A stretch of DNA of 64,000 nt from Prostheceraeus crozeri (GCA_907163375.1 CAJQUW010007317.1:170692-234691); one strand, 5' to 3'; positions 49,733 through 63,295 are shown, counted from the stretch's first letter. A program made the numbers and translations. Notes: generated by a model not told the origin, from the letters alone.

Positions 49733-50675
49733 CTGAGGGGGGGGATCCAGTGGACCCCGGAGGCACATTTTTCTATTTCATTTTTTACGCTGACGATATA
49801 TCTACCATTCAAGCCCATACAAAATCATCATTTCTGACAGTGAATCTGCATGTGTTGTTTCATTTCAATTGAATCAGTAGAAGTATGCCAGATAGGCCAA
49901 GGGGGTCCACTGGACCCCCCTCAGGTCTCAGAGGGTGTAGAAATTCCATCACAAAATTTTTGTAATTAGATGAAAAATGATTTCGAACATGTCCACAATG
50001 GTGTATAAAGAGTGAAAGTCATTTATTCACTGTTTGCATCATGCTCGTAGATGTGCAATGTGTTGGAAGATCGCAAAATGTGAATATTTTGCTTTCACAC
50101 ATGATCTCACGTGACTGGTTGGCCTATATGAACAACTCGACATAAATCGATGTCCGAAATGAAAGCTATCATTATATTCATAGTTGAGCACCAAAAACTG
50201 ATTGATGACACAACAGTAACAGTTTTCACAGCAGTAATGAAAAGTTTGAGATCTCCACAGCTGTTTTTGGTTCTAGAAGTACAGCAATTTTGATTCATTT
50301 TAGGTCTATTTCTGATAGCTTTGGATAAATTTGAAGGAATGTACAAATGGGAAGGATTAGCTGCATGAATTAAATCAATTTCATAAAAATCAACTATCTG
50401 AGGCTTTATGGTGACACAAAATATCATAAAGCCGCCTCCTAGTACAAATGATGCTGTACTAAATGTGGTTGACTTACAAAAACAGCATATTTTCGCACGT
50501 GTTTACTGAGAAGGCTGAAAGTCACTTAAGGGATTCGTTATACCGACCTGCTACACGCAAACATCATTGTTTTACTTAAAATCAACTTTCCTAATGTTTT
50601 GATATCGATTTAAGCAGGCAAACTAAGAATATGGTAAAGGGGTCCACTAGACCCCCCTCAGGTCTCAGAGGGTGT
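49733..50675. repeat. Three copies of a GGGGTCCA(C/G)T(G/A)GACCCC palindrome block
   Basis: The word with CCTCAGGTCTCAGAGGGTGT attached occurs at about 49897-49936 and 50638-50677, and partly inverted at 49729-49760. Each has a self-complementary GGGTCCACTGGACCC core. Spacing is about 165 and 740 bp. Confidence 0.7.
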
Positions 50676-50699
50676 GAAAAAGCTCAGGTATCTGAGGGT

Positions 50700-51650
50700 T
50701 ACACACATGTCCACTATGGGAATCAGTATTAGTCAATATAATCAACAATCATTATGAATACATGTTCATCTGTGCAGGCCTTTGTAAGCTCACGGGATTT
50801 CGCTTTTAGCACATCGATTAGCGTATAGGTCTAAAATCCTGCGTTTTGTGTAGACATTTTAGCAGTTATCTTAGAACAGCCATGTAGAACAATCGGTAGA
50901 GGCGCTACACCGCCTCAGAAGTTTATTAGAAGAGTGACATGAATGCAATAATGACTAAACCGGCGCAAATTGCCAAATTGCAAGCACCGATAGGCAGTTG
51001 ATAATTGATATCAAAAGACGTCAGATGAAAATTCTCGGGCTTGTCATGAGAAAAACAGCGACAGAAAACCGTGCAAACACTGGAATGGTGTACGGTTAGC
51101 AAGGTATGAGTAAGCAAAAGCCTCCATTTGTGAAAGCGATATCAGAAGACTGAAATTTATTACCCATTAGTGTCATCCAAAACCACGAAATTTAGAGATC
51201 GATGGGGAAAGCTGGTCATGTCATGATCCTCACGTTCCGGTGGAATATGGGCAAAAAGGAGTAACCCATTAAACTATCAGCCAATAAAAAGAGCATGGCT
51301 ATTGGAAATTACATTGATACCATGAAACTCAATTAAACAAGTATCAAAACATAACTAGACCTTTTTCGAATGACATATAATTTGCCCTAGATTATCTGTC
51401 AGACATACAGTGAATGTTGATTTGACCTGCGAATTCAAATTGGTCTTGTTATGCAATTGCTTTATTATGAAATAATAATCAAAAGCCTTGTCGCAAAAAG
51501 ACAGTTCCTTATAAATGGACATAAAAAATGCTTGACATTTGATAAAACTTTGTTTGATTTAAACTGGTCATTACTATCTACCACATTAATGTTGAGACTA
51601 TGAATGTGAATGAAATATACGCAGGAATGTTGAAAATAAAAGATCATGCA
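50700..51650. other. No supported gene
   Basis: AT-rich host DNA without recognised features. Confidence 0.35.
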
Positions 51651-51840
51651 TTAAACCGAAAAGCCAAAGTTCATATGTCTATGTATCGATCCTGAGGATT
51701 TAGCAAGACTAAGAAAATTTTCGAGACTGAAAGTTCGAAAATACAAAAAAAACAAATCAGATGAAGACTTGGAAAAACTTCAAGGAGAAACTTACACAAA
51801 GAATTGAAGCGTGAAAAACGAAAACTAAAAAATGATAATA

Positions 51841-53202
51841 AGGTGGGTGAGGTGAATAAGGCCCACCTAACAGACTTAGAGGTCTACAGTCTTGAATTTT
51901 TGATTAAACACTACGAATTCATATTCAAATGATCTATTTGTGGCGCAGTTGACATGTGTGAGAAGTTTATGTCGATTATTGCGAAACTTCTGGTGTATGA
52001 GCAAAAAGATGAAAAATCACCGAGTGGGCCTTATTACCATGCTTATTACCGACACGTGTAGGCAATAAGGCACCCCTCTTGTTTTATCTGATGTATTCAA
52101 TTTACGTAGCTTATAAGTCATTTCTAACATCTGGCTATATACAATGGATTGTATTCACCTTCTGGTACGCAAATTGGTATGATGAGATTAGATCTAATGT
52201 GTTCTTGTAATTCAGAGTTAGGACTTAAGTTAAGCCCTATGTAAAAAAAACAAAATTGTTCATTCAAAAACATCGACTTTTATTGAAAAACAAAAGATAT
52301 TTTTAACACGAGGAAAAAATTACTGTATGATGGTGAAACCTTGTTTTTGGTATTGCATAATCTCTGTATTATATTATCAGTCATAAACACAGACTTTATA
52401 GGCCTACACTGGAACAGTCAGGACAAACAATTGGGAACTCATCTTCGTCACTTCCATGACTTAGACCAATACAATCTGATCAATTGTGTGTACCCAATTA
52501 GTCATCATATGCCATACACTGTCTCATAGGCCTATCTAACTTTTCATCCTCCTCACAAATTTTTCAATCCCACGATTCATTGCCAGCTTGCTCATCTTTT
52601 CTACAATTAAGCTTGGGCCTACTGTTTTGCTTCTTGGATAGAACAGGTGCTTGCCTAAAGCGCTTTTTATCAGTAAAAAGTTCTTTTGTAAGTAGTTGTG
52701 CCTTCTACGTAAGACTACGCTTACGTTTACGTGGATCTGACTTTCGTTGGAATTTCAGAGTACTGATTATACTGTGATAGGCCCGGGCCTTATTACCAGT
52801 ATTTTGTATGGGCCTTATTGGCTACATTGACATCGTTTTATAATCAGTGTTTTTTCGTACTTTCCCGAACTCAAAAATCAAACTACTACATAAGGTTATA
52901 GAGAGGATACGCCAGAGATAATTTTCCATGTTAAGAGCTCATCTACATCAATATTTTGTGTCATGAAATCCTTGAACAGATGAAGAGAAAATGTTAGATC
53001 AAAGAAGAAATTTGAATGTCCTTTTTTGAGATGCTGTAGAATCTGATCCACTTGACCAAAATCGATAAAACTTCTGACACTTATTTGAAATTAGATATAT
53101 TTTCACTTCTTTTATGTTGCGCTTAAATTCGTTAAGCAGTTTCCGAGATCCAGCAAGTGGGCCTTATTACGAGCTGGGCCTTATTCACCTCACACACCTT
53201 AT
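51841..53202. mobile_element. Non-autonomous DNA transposon nested in the LINE
   Basis: Inverted ends of about 25 bp: left GGTGGGTGAGGTGAATAAGG, right end reversed GGTGTGTGAGGTGAATAAGG, each followed by CCCA. GGGCCTTATT words recur inside (52026, 52786, 52810) as well as at the end. LINE sequence continues on both sides. No transposase found and no clear target duplication. Confidence 0.65.
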
Positions 53203-53964
53203 AAAACAATTAATAATTGCTAAAGAAAATATGGACAACAAAGCATATTGGCAATTAATTAACAATAAGAAAAAAACAGTGATACAAGCAATTTAAAATC
53301 TTTCGATTTCTTAATTGAACTGACAAAAATGTAATCGATAACATAGAAATAATAACATAGACAAAGTACTTTTGAAATCCAAACATACTATTTTTAATGA
53401 AATTTTAGACGAAAATATAGCAACAAATGAAATAAAGAAGAATTTAAGGAATGTCAAAAATTATAAATCAAGCAGTCCCGACAAAATTGTATCAGACATA
53501 CTGAAAATATCCAAAAAAATATTACCCATATTACAAACGCTATTCAACCGACTCTTAAATGATAGAGATGAATTCCCATTTTCAGAAAGTTAGGGGTTGC
53601 CTACATACAAGAAAGGCGGAAAAAATTTTACAACTATCTACCTATCCATGCATCTAAGTTCCAATGTTGAAAAATTACTAGCAAAAATTTTAAATGAACG
53701 GTCAGACAGGTGGCTATATGAGAATAATATCATTCATAATTGCATAATTGTCAAACAGGAATTCGAAAGGGAAGCTCAGCATTGGATGATATCTACGTAG
53801 TCAAAGAAATAATGAAAATAAGAGCTATAAACATCCTTTATACATGAGTTTGTAGATTTATCGAAGGCTTTTGACTCAGTTCCTAAGAAGCTATTGATGA
53901 ATGAGTTGCATGCATTACTTCCAAACAGTAACTTTCTCCACTTGCTAACGAAATTGATAACTTA

Positions 53965-54140
53965 GTATGTCAAAAATAGCCTCTGGCTTTCCCAGGAATA
54001 AAAAAAATCTAAGATACCAAGCTTTCGTATTCCTTCAACAGGGTATTCAATACAATGTTGAAGGAATACGAAAGCTTGGTATCATAGAAATTTGTTTTTT
54101 TTTATTCCTGAGAAAGCCAGAGGCTATTTTTGACATACTG
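53965..54140. repeat. Near-perfect palindrome inside the LINE
   Basis: AGTATGTCAAAAATAGCC at the left matches its reverse complement at the right, with arms of about 75-80 bp through GGTACCAAGC-like sequence and a short centre near 54045. It interrupts the RT frame. Confidence 0.75.
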
Positions 54141-54624
54141 TATTATATCCAGGAATGGCCAAACAATTACGTACATTATATCAAATTGATAACTGAAAAG
54201 AAATACAAAATATTATTCAATGGTGATGAATCTGAAGCGTTTGGCTTGCAAGATGTTTTACCTCAAGGTGATAGTTTGTCTCTGACCTTGTTTTCTATGT
54301 TGATAAATGATTTGGCAAAGGAAATTCATTCCAATATTGGAATAACAAAGGCTGCAATAATCAGTGATTTTCATGTGCCATATTTAATCTATGCTGATGA
54401 CATCCTCTTGATGAGTAACGATGAAAGCTGATTGATAAGGCAAATAGAGTTAGTGCAGAAAATCTGTAATTACAATGGTCCAGAAATAAATTGCGATAAA
54501 GCAAAAATCATGATTCAAAATGCTAAATATGGCAATGATTACATCAGCATTGATCGTAATAATGACATCAAGCAGATTAAAATAGTTGAGGAATGCAAAT
54601 ACTTAGGATCATAGAGTAGGGACA

Positions 54625-55705
54625 TATAGGTAGAGTGTTGACTCAAAAAAGTATCCGTATACAGTGAAAAATTTTATATCAGAAGATTCAGTTTTTTGCG
54701 TAGATCACGCTCCCGTGGTCCAAAAAATTATTTGAGCAGTTTTTAAAAAGTCAAAATTCTGCCAATTTACTACCGAGATGACTCTCCAATATAAGTAGTA
54801 TGAGTCAAGTTGGATATCAAAAGGAATGATTATTTGATAATAAGCATCCTAACTAAACGGAAATCAAGCTGATTAACAAGGGGAATTCATGACTTGTATT
54901 ATAATGACAGTCTTCATTAAAAAGTTGCGATATTATTCATGCTTTCTTGGCTGAAATTTTAAGATTTTAATTCAATTTTCACCGTCATGATTATATCATT
55001 CATTCAATTCATGTTTCATTTCTTGAATCTGAATAGTGATGTGGAATCCAAGTTATCTTTGATTATGTGATTTTGCTCTGCCAGTGGCAGGTTGTCTGTG
55101 ATATGATGACGCTTAAGAAAACACTCTTGAGCATGAAAGTAGTAGGTACCCATCCATCGAATTGCTAATTTAACAAACATTAAATCTCCAAAGCTGTCAA
55201 GAGAGTCTGTGAAATACCATCATTCCTTCTGCATTACCATCATGATCACTCAATTCCGTTGTAATTACTGCAAAAATGCTAAAATTTGCATATCTCACAT
55301 TTGGTGACAATACCACCTGTGCCTCCCTTGAGTTCATTTAATAAAATCGAAAGTGTATACACATTGGAGATTTAATAAATGCGGAGTTACCACTCTACCT
55401 AATATACTTACTCTATGGTTAGAGGTATCAGTCTAAAGTCTAAAGTGTTTGCGAGGTCTGAAACAATTATTTCAGTCACACTCAGCTGCACAACTCGTGT
55501 GCTCCGTTTCAGGGGAGATGATTAGAAATGTGAATTTCTTAGTGTTGTAATATGCATTATTTCATTAAAAATCCATATTCCGGACCTTTTGATAATTAGG
55601 CTTACTAACTAGGTATGAATAGTATTTTAGGATGCGATAAATAATTTAATATTATATCGGACCGCTTTGTATTTATATGGACCTGTGATCTCTAATTGGA
55701 AATGC
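54625..55705. other. No supported gene
   Basis: AT-rich host DNA; nothing recognised. Confidence 0.35.
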
Positions 55706-55709
55706 ACAA

Positions 55710-56163
55710 CACGAGGTGACATGCCACGCGTAATTCACGCGTAATTACGGAACACCCCAAACATCCGTGGTTAAGGACATTCTATTCTTCTACGCGCGTA
55801 CATGCGCTGCACTAAGAGTCAAAAATCACTTGATCTGATGCTGTTAAAACATGGGGAATATCTATGAATACGCGCGGGTGAGCGCTTATAGTTTGCGCGT
55901 CGTCTACAGTTGTATTCGTTGCCGCTTGAACCACGGATGAACCGCTAAGCATGTTCTGTCTTCCCTGAGCATGAAATTTAGGTCCTATCACATTGTTTAG
56001 CCTCTGATACATGCAGACACATGAGACGCAAAGTCTATATGACAGCACTGCCGACATATGTTGCAGCAATGTCCCGCATAGCCACGGATGTTTAGGGTCA
56101 TGTGTAATTACGCGCAGTTTACGCTTGAATTACGCGTGATTGAGCGTGGCCTGTCACCTAGTG
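55710..56163. mobile_element. MITE-like element with imperfect 55-bp inverted ends
   Basis: Left CAC(G)AGGTGACATGCCACGC, and right reversed CAC(T)AGGTGACAGGCCACGC. In both, ACGCGTAATT-type words follow and then AAACATCCGTGG. About 454 bp, no coding sequence, no matching target duplication. Confidence 0.6.
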
Positions 56164-56169
56164 AATTCA

Positions 56170-58245
56170 TGTGACTCATGTTATGATTAAATCCAAATAC
56201 CATTCATATCATAGAAATAAACTGTTTATCTGAAGTTCGCTAGAATGGAAATTGACTCAAGGTCGCGGCACATCCGAGGGAACTAAGTTGGGGCATGAAG
56301 AACCCATTAAAGGCTTCGATTTACTCATGTGACTGATTCTAACCCAATGATACAGACGTTGGCAGTTGCATCCAAGTGAAAATGCGTGCGATTTATGTGC
56401 CGTTATTGTGCATTGCATGAAGCTTCATTTCCATTCTGGAGGTTTTATTGATGTCAATTTCTATGATTCATATCAATGCAATGTCCTCTACTTCCAGTGT
56501 CAAAATGTACATGACTACATGCATGTATTTCCAATGTTTGTACGAAGCCATTGTTAATATCCTGTGTTCTCTTGTCAAGAAATAAACGCTTTTCACTTTT
56601 GACTTAACTAGGTTTGCAACCTTAAGCTTGCAGGGCCCCGCTCAGGTGGGTTTGAGTGTTCAGGAATTGGGGCCGAAACACGAATCCTACCTGAGTTCCT
56701 GCTGATGACTTCCTATCTGGTACAGGGAACGCAAAACCAGTCCTTTTAAGGACTAATTTCATTTTATTTTCAGTATGTATTACATTATTCGCTTGCACTA
56801 ATTTTTTTTGTTGCAGTCTACTCATTTATTTTATACTAGTTTCTAGTGACTATCAATTTTATTTATTTATTCAGATTTTGATTTTTTTTACCTAATAATT
56901 TTCGTTTGTGCTGCATGTTTCCTTCCTTTTTTTAATTAATTTATTTATTCATTCATTCAATTTTTTTCCTTATTATTATTATTTTTTCTTTTGTTGCAAT
57001 TTCAATATTCCATTACAGTCGTACTTGACTAATCAATTTCAGCAGTTAATTTTTCAGAATTTATTACCCATCACCTTCCTTTTTTTCTGTATTTCAATTG
57101 TTATCACGATCTACACTTTGATAATTTCTTGGTTAGCTTATTTTCTATATTAAGTTAGGTAACAACGTGAATAATTATCTCCTTTCCCATCTGCAGTGAA
57201 ATAGGTGATTGATGGCATCTTCCGTCGTATGCAGATTACGCTTGTCATAATTGTTTGCGGATTAAGGCTAGATATGATGGGACACAGACCGGTCCTCTTG
57301 AGAGATAGATTAAATTTCATGAATAGTTAGACACCAATTGGTCCATTTATAACAAGTCTAGTTCCTTATTTCATTTTCTTCATGGAGTAGTTCCAATTGA
57401 GACGTTGTAGGTCGATTCTAGCAAGTTCAGTACCCATACTGTAGTTTCACATGTATTTTAATTTCTTTTTTTTCTTCAAAGTTCATTACAAATTTATTCA
57501 TTGCAGTTATATTTTGTACAGTAGGCTTAATCTTAGTTTGTTTTATGTAGCTGTAACTGAGATTCCTAGAGGATGATGATTTTCATTTAAATTGTAAAAG
57601 TCCTTTTAATCGCATGGGTGACTGGAAGCGCAACCTCCTTCAATTGTTCCTTTACTTAAATCATGAGCCTGGGAAAGCGCCAAATTTTCATGAGCTGAAA
57701 ATCAGAAGATTCTATCATTTCTATTTTAATTTTTTGAAAACAAATGTAATTTTTACTACAAGTCCTTTTATATTATATCGATAGACTATCTTCCCAATAA
57801 TGCTTGTAGCTTCCCATTTCATCGCTGTCCGTAATTACTTTCCTTTTATTCAGGCCGAATTCACAGCAATATTAAGCTAAAATGTATCGACTTCCGAATT
57901 CGTCACTCAAAGTCATACTAGAACAAGTATAGAGGATTGCAGAAGACTTTGAGCAGCTTATAATGTAGACTAAGATCCTCCGACAAACTTGGACTAGACT
58001 GGGCCTGGGAAATGAAAATTATGGAAGCTCGGGTTCATATAATCAAAATTTGATTTAGAAAGTTTTTACGAACCCGAGCTTTTGTAACGCCAAGTCATCT
58101 GAGCAACATGTAGCACTCACCTGCATGTAACGACTAACTTTTGTTTGGCAACCTACGTGTTCAATCGTTTTCATTGAAAACCTACTCGTAGAAACATAGG
58201 CTTGTTACAGCTTCAAGTGAAACCCGTATCATTGATATAGATGAG
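56170..58245. other. No supported gene; T-rich tract
   Basis: 56860-57130 is strongly T-rich. A short inverted word (AAGCTCGGGTTC with GAACCCGAGCTT) flanks 58022-58081. No coding sequence recognised. Confidence 0.35.
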
Positions 58246-58249
58246 GAAA

Positions 58250-59280
58250 AGGTCCCAAGAACGACTCATGAGTGACTCCACTCTATACGGGAATGGTGGA
58301 AGATAATGCATCCTTGATCTTGACTTGCTAGTTGCTGATGACGTCCAGTAATAAATTCGGTAATCCAATACAGTAGTTCATATCCGATGCCAAAATGCTT
58401 CAATTTAATGATAAGTTTGCGGAAGCACAACGAATCAAAGGCTCGGGCGAAGTCAATATGCATCATGTTCGTTAGGGATTTCCTGTCAGTCGACATTGAC
58501 CATTCGTTTAGGGATTGTAACAATTGAATTCATGGAGATCTCCTTCTCATAAAGCCACAGTGAGCATCAGAAATAAGATGGTTTGATTGCAAATGAGTTG
58601 ATAAAGTATCGACGATAATGGATTCCATCCTTCTACATGTACAGTAGTAAGGGCGACAGGATGGTTTGCTGGTATGGACTTGCTACCTTCTTACTTATGT
58701 AGAGGCAGTATAATAGATGACTTCCATTAATAAAACCAGCACTGGTAAAAGAAGACTCATATAGAAGCTGCAATGGCAAGAAAGCTTATGCGCCTTCTAG
58801 ACATTTCAAAAAATGTGGAGGATAGCCATCAGATGTGAAAGTAAACTCTAAGGGCAGAGAGTTTAATTTTTCAAAAATCACTTTGACTGGGAAGTTCACA
58901 AAGCACAGTGAATTTTCAGTAGTCCTGGAGTAAACGTGGGGCGTTGAATTGTCGTCATCAACGAACAGGTAAATAACTCTGATGCTTCAGTTTTGTGACC
59001 GTCTTCGAAAACCAGAATCACATTTTGGTCATACAGCGGAGGAATGTTTGAACTGCGTTTGAATTTGCTTTTCAAATAAGAATAGTTTAGAATACTTTTC
59101 AAATAGTTTCGAATAACGTCTATAAACAATATTTTGCCCATAAGTGACGTGGAAATTGAGTTCGGCGTCCTTGAAGGCTTACTATTGACAGGTGATCTTA
59201 AGATATTCAGCTTTCGCTCGGAAGTCCGATAGAAGCTCGGAAAGTTGGCATGCCAAGCTGGTGCATAAGTTGGCAACCGA
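58250..59280 (-). pseudogene. CR1-like LINE reverse transcriptase fragment
   Basis: Read leftward: SNIPPLYDQNVILVFEDGHK and ASELFTCSLM (59000), FEKLNSLPLEFTFTSDGYPP (about 58850), then HIDFARAFDSLCFRKLIIKL with GIGYELLYWITEFITGR (58450-58330). This is the usual CR1/jockey RT order. Frameshifts between blocks; both ends missing. Confidence 0.6.
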
Positions 59281-59617
59281 AATTGGTCCCATTTCCCTCA
59301 GAGTTTGGCAACAAAATTAATAGTTCTGCTTACTTCTGTGTTGTCGTTGGTTTGGCATTATATATTTTTGCCTCTTTGCATGAATTGTTTGCCATTGTAT
59401 GCCAATAAGGTGGAGAAGTGATACAATTTTCACCATAATTGGAATAATTTTCAATTGCGATTATGTATAATGCATTGACTAAATTTTCAGAATAAATTAT
59501 TTGCATATCACTTAAACTTACCGGAATACCGGCACTATTTTTAACAAATGCATCAATTTGGCCTTTTCGGGCCTACTTAATTAGTAGTAACAAAAGGTCC
59601 AGAATAAACACAGCGCG

Positions 59618-62600
59618 CCCCCCCCCCCTCTGGAACGACAGAGTCTGTCGTGGTGTGCCGGCCAGGTTGGTTCACAACATGTTCGCTGACTCCCCCCCCC
59701 CTCTGGAACGTCAGAGTGTGAGACTCGAGTGCGTTGGTCCGACCGCCTGGTAGACTTGGGCGACCGTCTAGGTTGACGTGGGCGACCGTCTAGGTTGACG
59801 TGGGCGACCGTCTAGGTTGACGTGGGCGACCGTCTAGGTTGACGTGGGCGACCGCCTAGGTTGTCTTGGATGGTGAAACGGTGGCCAGATTCGGATTCAG
59901 CGTAAAATTCTGCATCGGTAGGGTGAGTTTCAAGGCAATTGGTGAGAAAAAATTTTTCTTCAAAATTTTAACAGAGTTAGAATTTGGGACGTTTTGGTGT
60001 GTAGCGCCCAAACGAAGCATCGGATGAGAAAACGGAGGCCAGATTCGGAATCTACGTGAAATTTTGGGTTAGGAAGGATGTTTCCAGCGAAATCGGAGAT
60101 AAAAAATTTTTCGCTGACGTCCCCCCCCCCTCTGGACAGCTTGCTTCGATTTTGGCTTCCAGTGGACGGATTTTGTCGTGCGATAGCTCGTTTGAAAGCT
60201 AAGAGTAAGACAAGTTCAGTGAAAGAATCGGCTTGTTCCTATCTGTCTTCGTTTAGGTGTGAGACGCCATTTAAGATTTTGGGACATTGGCGAAAAACGA
60301 CAGAGTTAGAATTTGGGACGTTTTGGGCTGTAGCTTCAAAACGAAGCATCGGATGAGAAAACGGAGGCCAGATTCGGATTCAGCGTGAAATTCTGCATCT
60401 GTATGGTGAGTTTCAAGTCAATCGGAGAGAAAAAATTTTCAACATTTTTCGAAAAAACGACAGAGTTAGAATTTGGGACGTTTTGGTGTGTAGCGCCCCA
60501 ACGAAGCATCGGATGAGAAAACGGAGGCCAGATTCGGAATCTACGTGAAATTTTGGGTTAGGAAGGATGTTTCCAGCGAAATCGGAGATAAAAATTTTTT
60601 CGCTGACGTCCCCCCCCCCTCTGGACAGCTTGCTTCGATTTTGGCTTCCAGTGGACGGATTTTGTCGTGCGATAGCTCGTTTGAAAGCTAAGAGTTAGAC
60701 AAATTCACTGAAAGAATCGGCTTGTTCCTATCTGTCTTCGTTCAAAAGTTAGAGCGGTTACAAGATTTTAGTTCGGAGCTCGCTTACCTGAAAAAATCCT
60801 AAGTGTCAGAGTGACTTTGTATGGGTAAAATTTTGAAAATTTTCCAAAGTGTGGAATTTCGACCTGGGACCGTCACCAAAACATTTTTCATCAAATTTAG
60901 AAATTTCACTGACGTCCCCCCCCTCTGGACAGCTTGCTTCGATTTTGGCTTCCAGTGGACGGATTTTGTCGTGCGATAGCTCGTTTGAAAGCTAAGAGTG
61001 AGACAAATTCAGTGAAAGAATCGGCTTGTTCCTATCTGTCTTCGTTCAAAAGTTAGAGCGGTTACAAGATTTTAGGTCGGAGCTCGCTTACCTGAAAAAA
61101 TCCTAAGTGTCAGAGTGACTTTGTATGGGTTAAATTTTGAAAATTTTCCAAAGTGTGGAATTTCGACCTGGGACCGTCACCAAAACATTTTTCATCAAAT
61201 TTAGAAATTTCACTGACGTCCCCCCCCCTCTGGACAGCTTGCTTCGATTTTGGCTTCCAGTGGACGGATTTTGTCGTGCGATAGCTCGTTTGAAAGCTAA
61301 GAGTGAGACAAATTCAGTGAAAGAATCGGCTTGTTCCTATCTGTCTTCGTTTAGGTGTGAGACGCCATTTAAGATTTTGGGACATTGGCGAAAAACGACA
61401 GAGTTAGAATTTGGGACGTTTTGGGCTGTAGCTTCAAAACGAAGCATCGGATTGGAAAACGGATTTCAGATTTGGAATCAGCGTGAAATTCTCTATCTGT
61501 ATGGTGAGTTTCAAGTCAAACGGAGAGAAAAAATTTTCAACATTTTTCGAAAAAACGACAGAGTTAGAATTTGGGACGTTTTGGTGTGTAGCGCCCAAAC
61601 GAAGCATCGGATGAGAAAACGGAGGCCAGATTCGGAATCTACGTGAAATTCTGCATCTGTATGGTGAATTTGAAAGCAATCGGAGAGAGAAAATTTTTCG
61701 CTGACGTCCCCCCCTCCCCCCCCCCTCTGGACAGCTTGCTTCGATTTTGGCTTCCAGTGGATGGATTTTGTCGTGCGATAGCTCGTTTGAAAGCTAAGAG
61801 TGAGACCAATTCAATGAAAGAATCGGCTTGTTCCTATCTGTCTTCGTTTAGATGTGAGACACCATTTAAGATTTTGGGACATTGGTGAAAAACGACAGAG
61901 TTAGAATTTGGGACGTTTTGGGCTCTAGCTTCAAAACGAAGCATCGGATTGGAAAACGGATTTCAGATTTGGAATCAGCGTGAAATTCTTTATCTGTATG
62001 GTGAGTTTCAAGTCAATCGGAGAGAAAAAATTTTCAACATTTTTCGAAAAAACGACAGAGTTAGAATTTTTGCGATGGCTGCCTACTGTAGAGCCAAAAC
62101 GAAGCATCGGATGGGAAAACGGAGGCCAGATTCGGATTCAGCGTCAAATTCTACATGGAAATGGTTGTATTTCCAGCGAAATCGGAGAGAAAAAATTTTC
62201 ACTGCGTCCCCCCCCACCCCCCCCCTCTGGACAGCTTGCTTCGATTTTGGCTTCCAGTGGACGGATTTTGTCGTGCGATAGCTCGTTTGAAAGCTAAGAG
62301 TGAGACAAATTCACTGAAAGAATCGGCTTGTTCCTATCTGTCTTCGTTTAGATGTGAGACGCCATTTAAGATTTTGGGACATTGGCGAAAAACGACAGAG
62401 TTAGAATTTGGGACGTTTTGGGCTCTAGCTTCAAAACGAAGCATCGGATGGGAAAACGGATTTCAGATTTGGAATCAGCGTCAGATTCTTTATCTATATG
62501 GTGAGTTTCATGTCAATCGGAGAGTTTCAAGTCATCGGCGAGAAAAATTTTCAACATTTTTCGAAAAAACGACAGAGTTAGAATTTTTGCGATGGCTGCC

Positions 62601-62705
62601 TACTGTAGAGCCAAAACGAAGCATCGGATGGGAAAACGGAGGCCAGATTCGGATTCAGCGTCAAATTCTACATGGAAATGGTGTATTTCCAGCTCAATCG
62701 GAGCA
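59618..62705 (+). repeat. Subterminal repeat array of the second element
   Basis: C-runs of 8-13 at about 59618, 59691, 60119, 60608, 60915, 61218, 61708 and 62207, most followed by TCTGGACAGCTTGCTTCG and preceded by GCTGACGT. Two unit types alternate: a C-run unit and a unit with CGACAGAGTTAGAATTTGGG and CGAAGCATCGGATG. Open frames of up to 184 codons here are products of the repeats. Confidence 0.85.
59739..59870 (+). repeat. 22-bp tandem repeat, six units
   Basis: Units at 59739, 59761, 59783, 59805, 59827 and 59849; the middle four are identical (CGACCGTCTAGGTTGACGTG plus GG). Same family as 881-946. Confidence 0.9.
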
Positions 62706-62739
62706 CTAGAACCGGAGATAGACGGGATTTTTAGTGTTT

Positions 62740-62840
62740 GGATGATGGGTATTACGTCATCAGCTGATCGCCACACACTATATAAGCTGGGAACCAACGG
62801 AGACTTGTCATTTAGAGGAGAACGACTGTCAGAGGTAGGT
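62740..62840 (+). promoter_or_regulatory. Promoter and leader of the second element
   Basis: TTACGTCAT (CRE-like) near 62750 is followed by CTATATAAGC near 62777. A donor-like GAG|GTAGGT near 62833 leads into GTCGTCTCTCTGAGCTCC, matching the leader at 2911-2940. Confidence 0.55.
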
Positions 62841-63295
62841 CGTCTCTCTGAGCTCCGATGATAGCTTCGGACATTCCAAATTCCAAGTTTCTGTAAGAAA
62901 CCGACTTAGAAAATTTCATTGCTGATATCAGCTAAGGCGTCAGACTTAGAGGTTCGCCAGGAGATGGCCTTCGTCTCCAGGCCATAAAAGACTCCAAAAC
63001 TTTAAAGGCTCGTAACTTTGCTTCTACAAGTCCGTTTGACTTGATTCAAAAAAGGTTCGGTCGCTATTGACCTGCCCTAAGTGATGGACTACTTATAAAA
63101 TTTCATAAGTAGTGCTAAAAAGTTGAAAATTTTAAATTCACTAGTTTTGGAGGTTTTCTGGGGTTTTCGACCCTGCTGAAGTCAATGAAAGCATTTTTAA
63201 TGATGTCTGAGCCAGTCTTCTCATGGTATAAGCGAACTTTTCACTGAAAGCGAGCAAGACACGGAGAGTTTTGCTGTAATATTCCACTGACAGGG

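Larger units (their letters stand above)
51660..54620 (+). pseudogene. LINE fragment interrupted by a DNA transposon
   Basis: LINE coding traces run from about 51700 to 51838 and resume at about 53203 (KQLIIAKENMDNKAYWQLIN). Next are KNYKSSSPDKIVSDILKISK (53450), DLSKAFDS-like sequence (53850), VLPQGDSLSLTLFSMLINDL (54250) and LIYADDILLMS (54390), the RT active site. It is multiply frameshifted and further disturbed by the palindrome at 53965-54140. Confidence 0.65.

Noticed and set aside
60078..62861. Open frames up to 184 codons in the second element's array
   Set aside because: Same reason: repeated DNA units with C-runs, no domain, and frames that change with run length.
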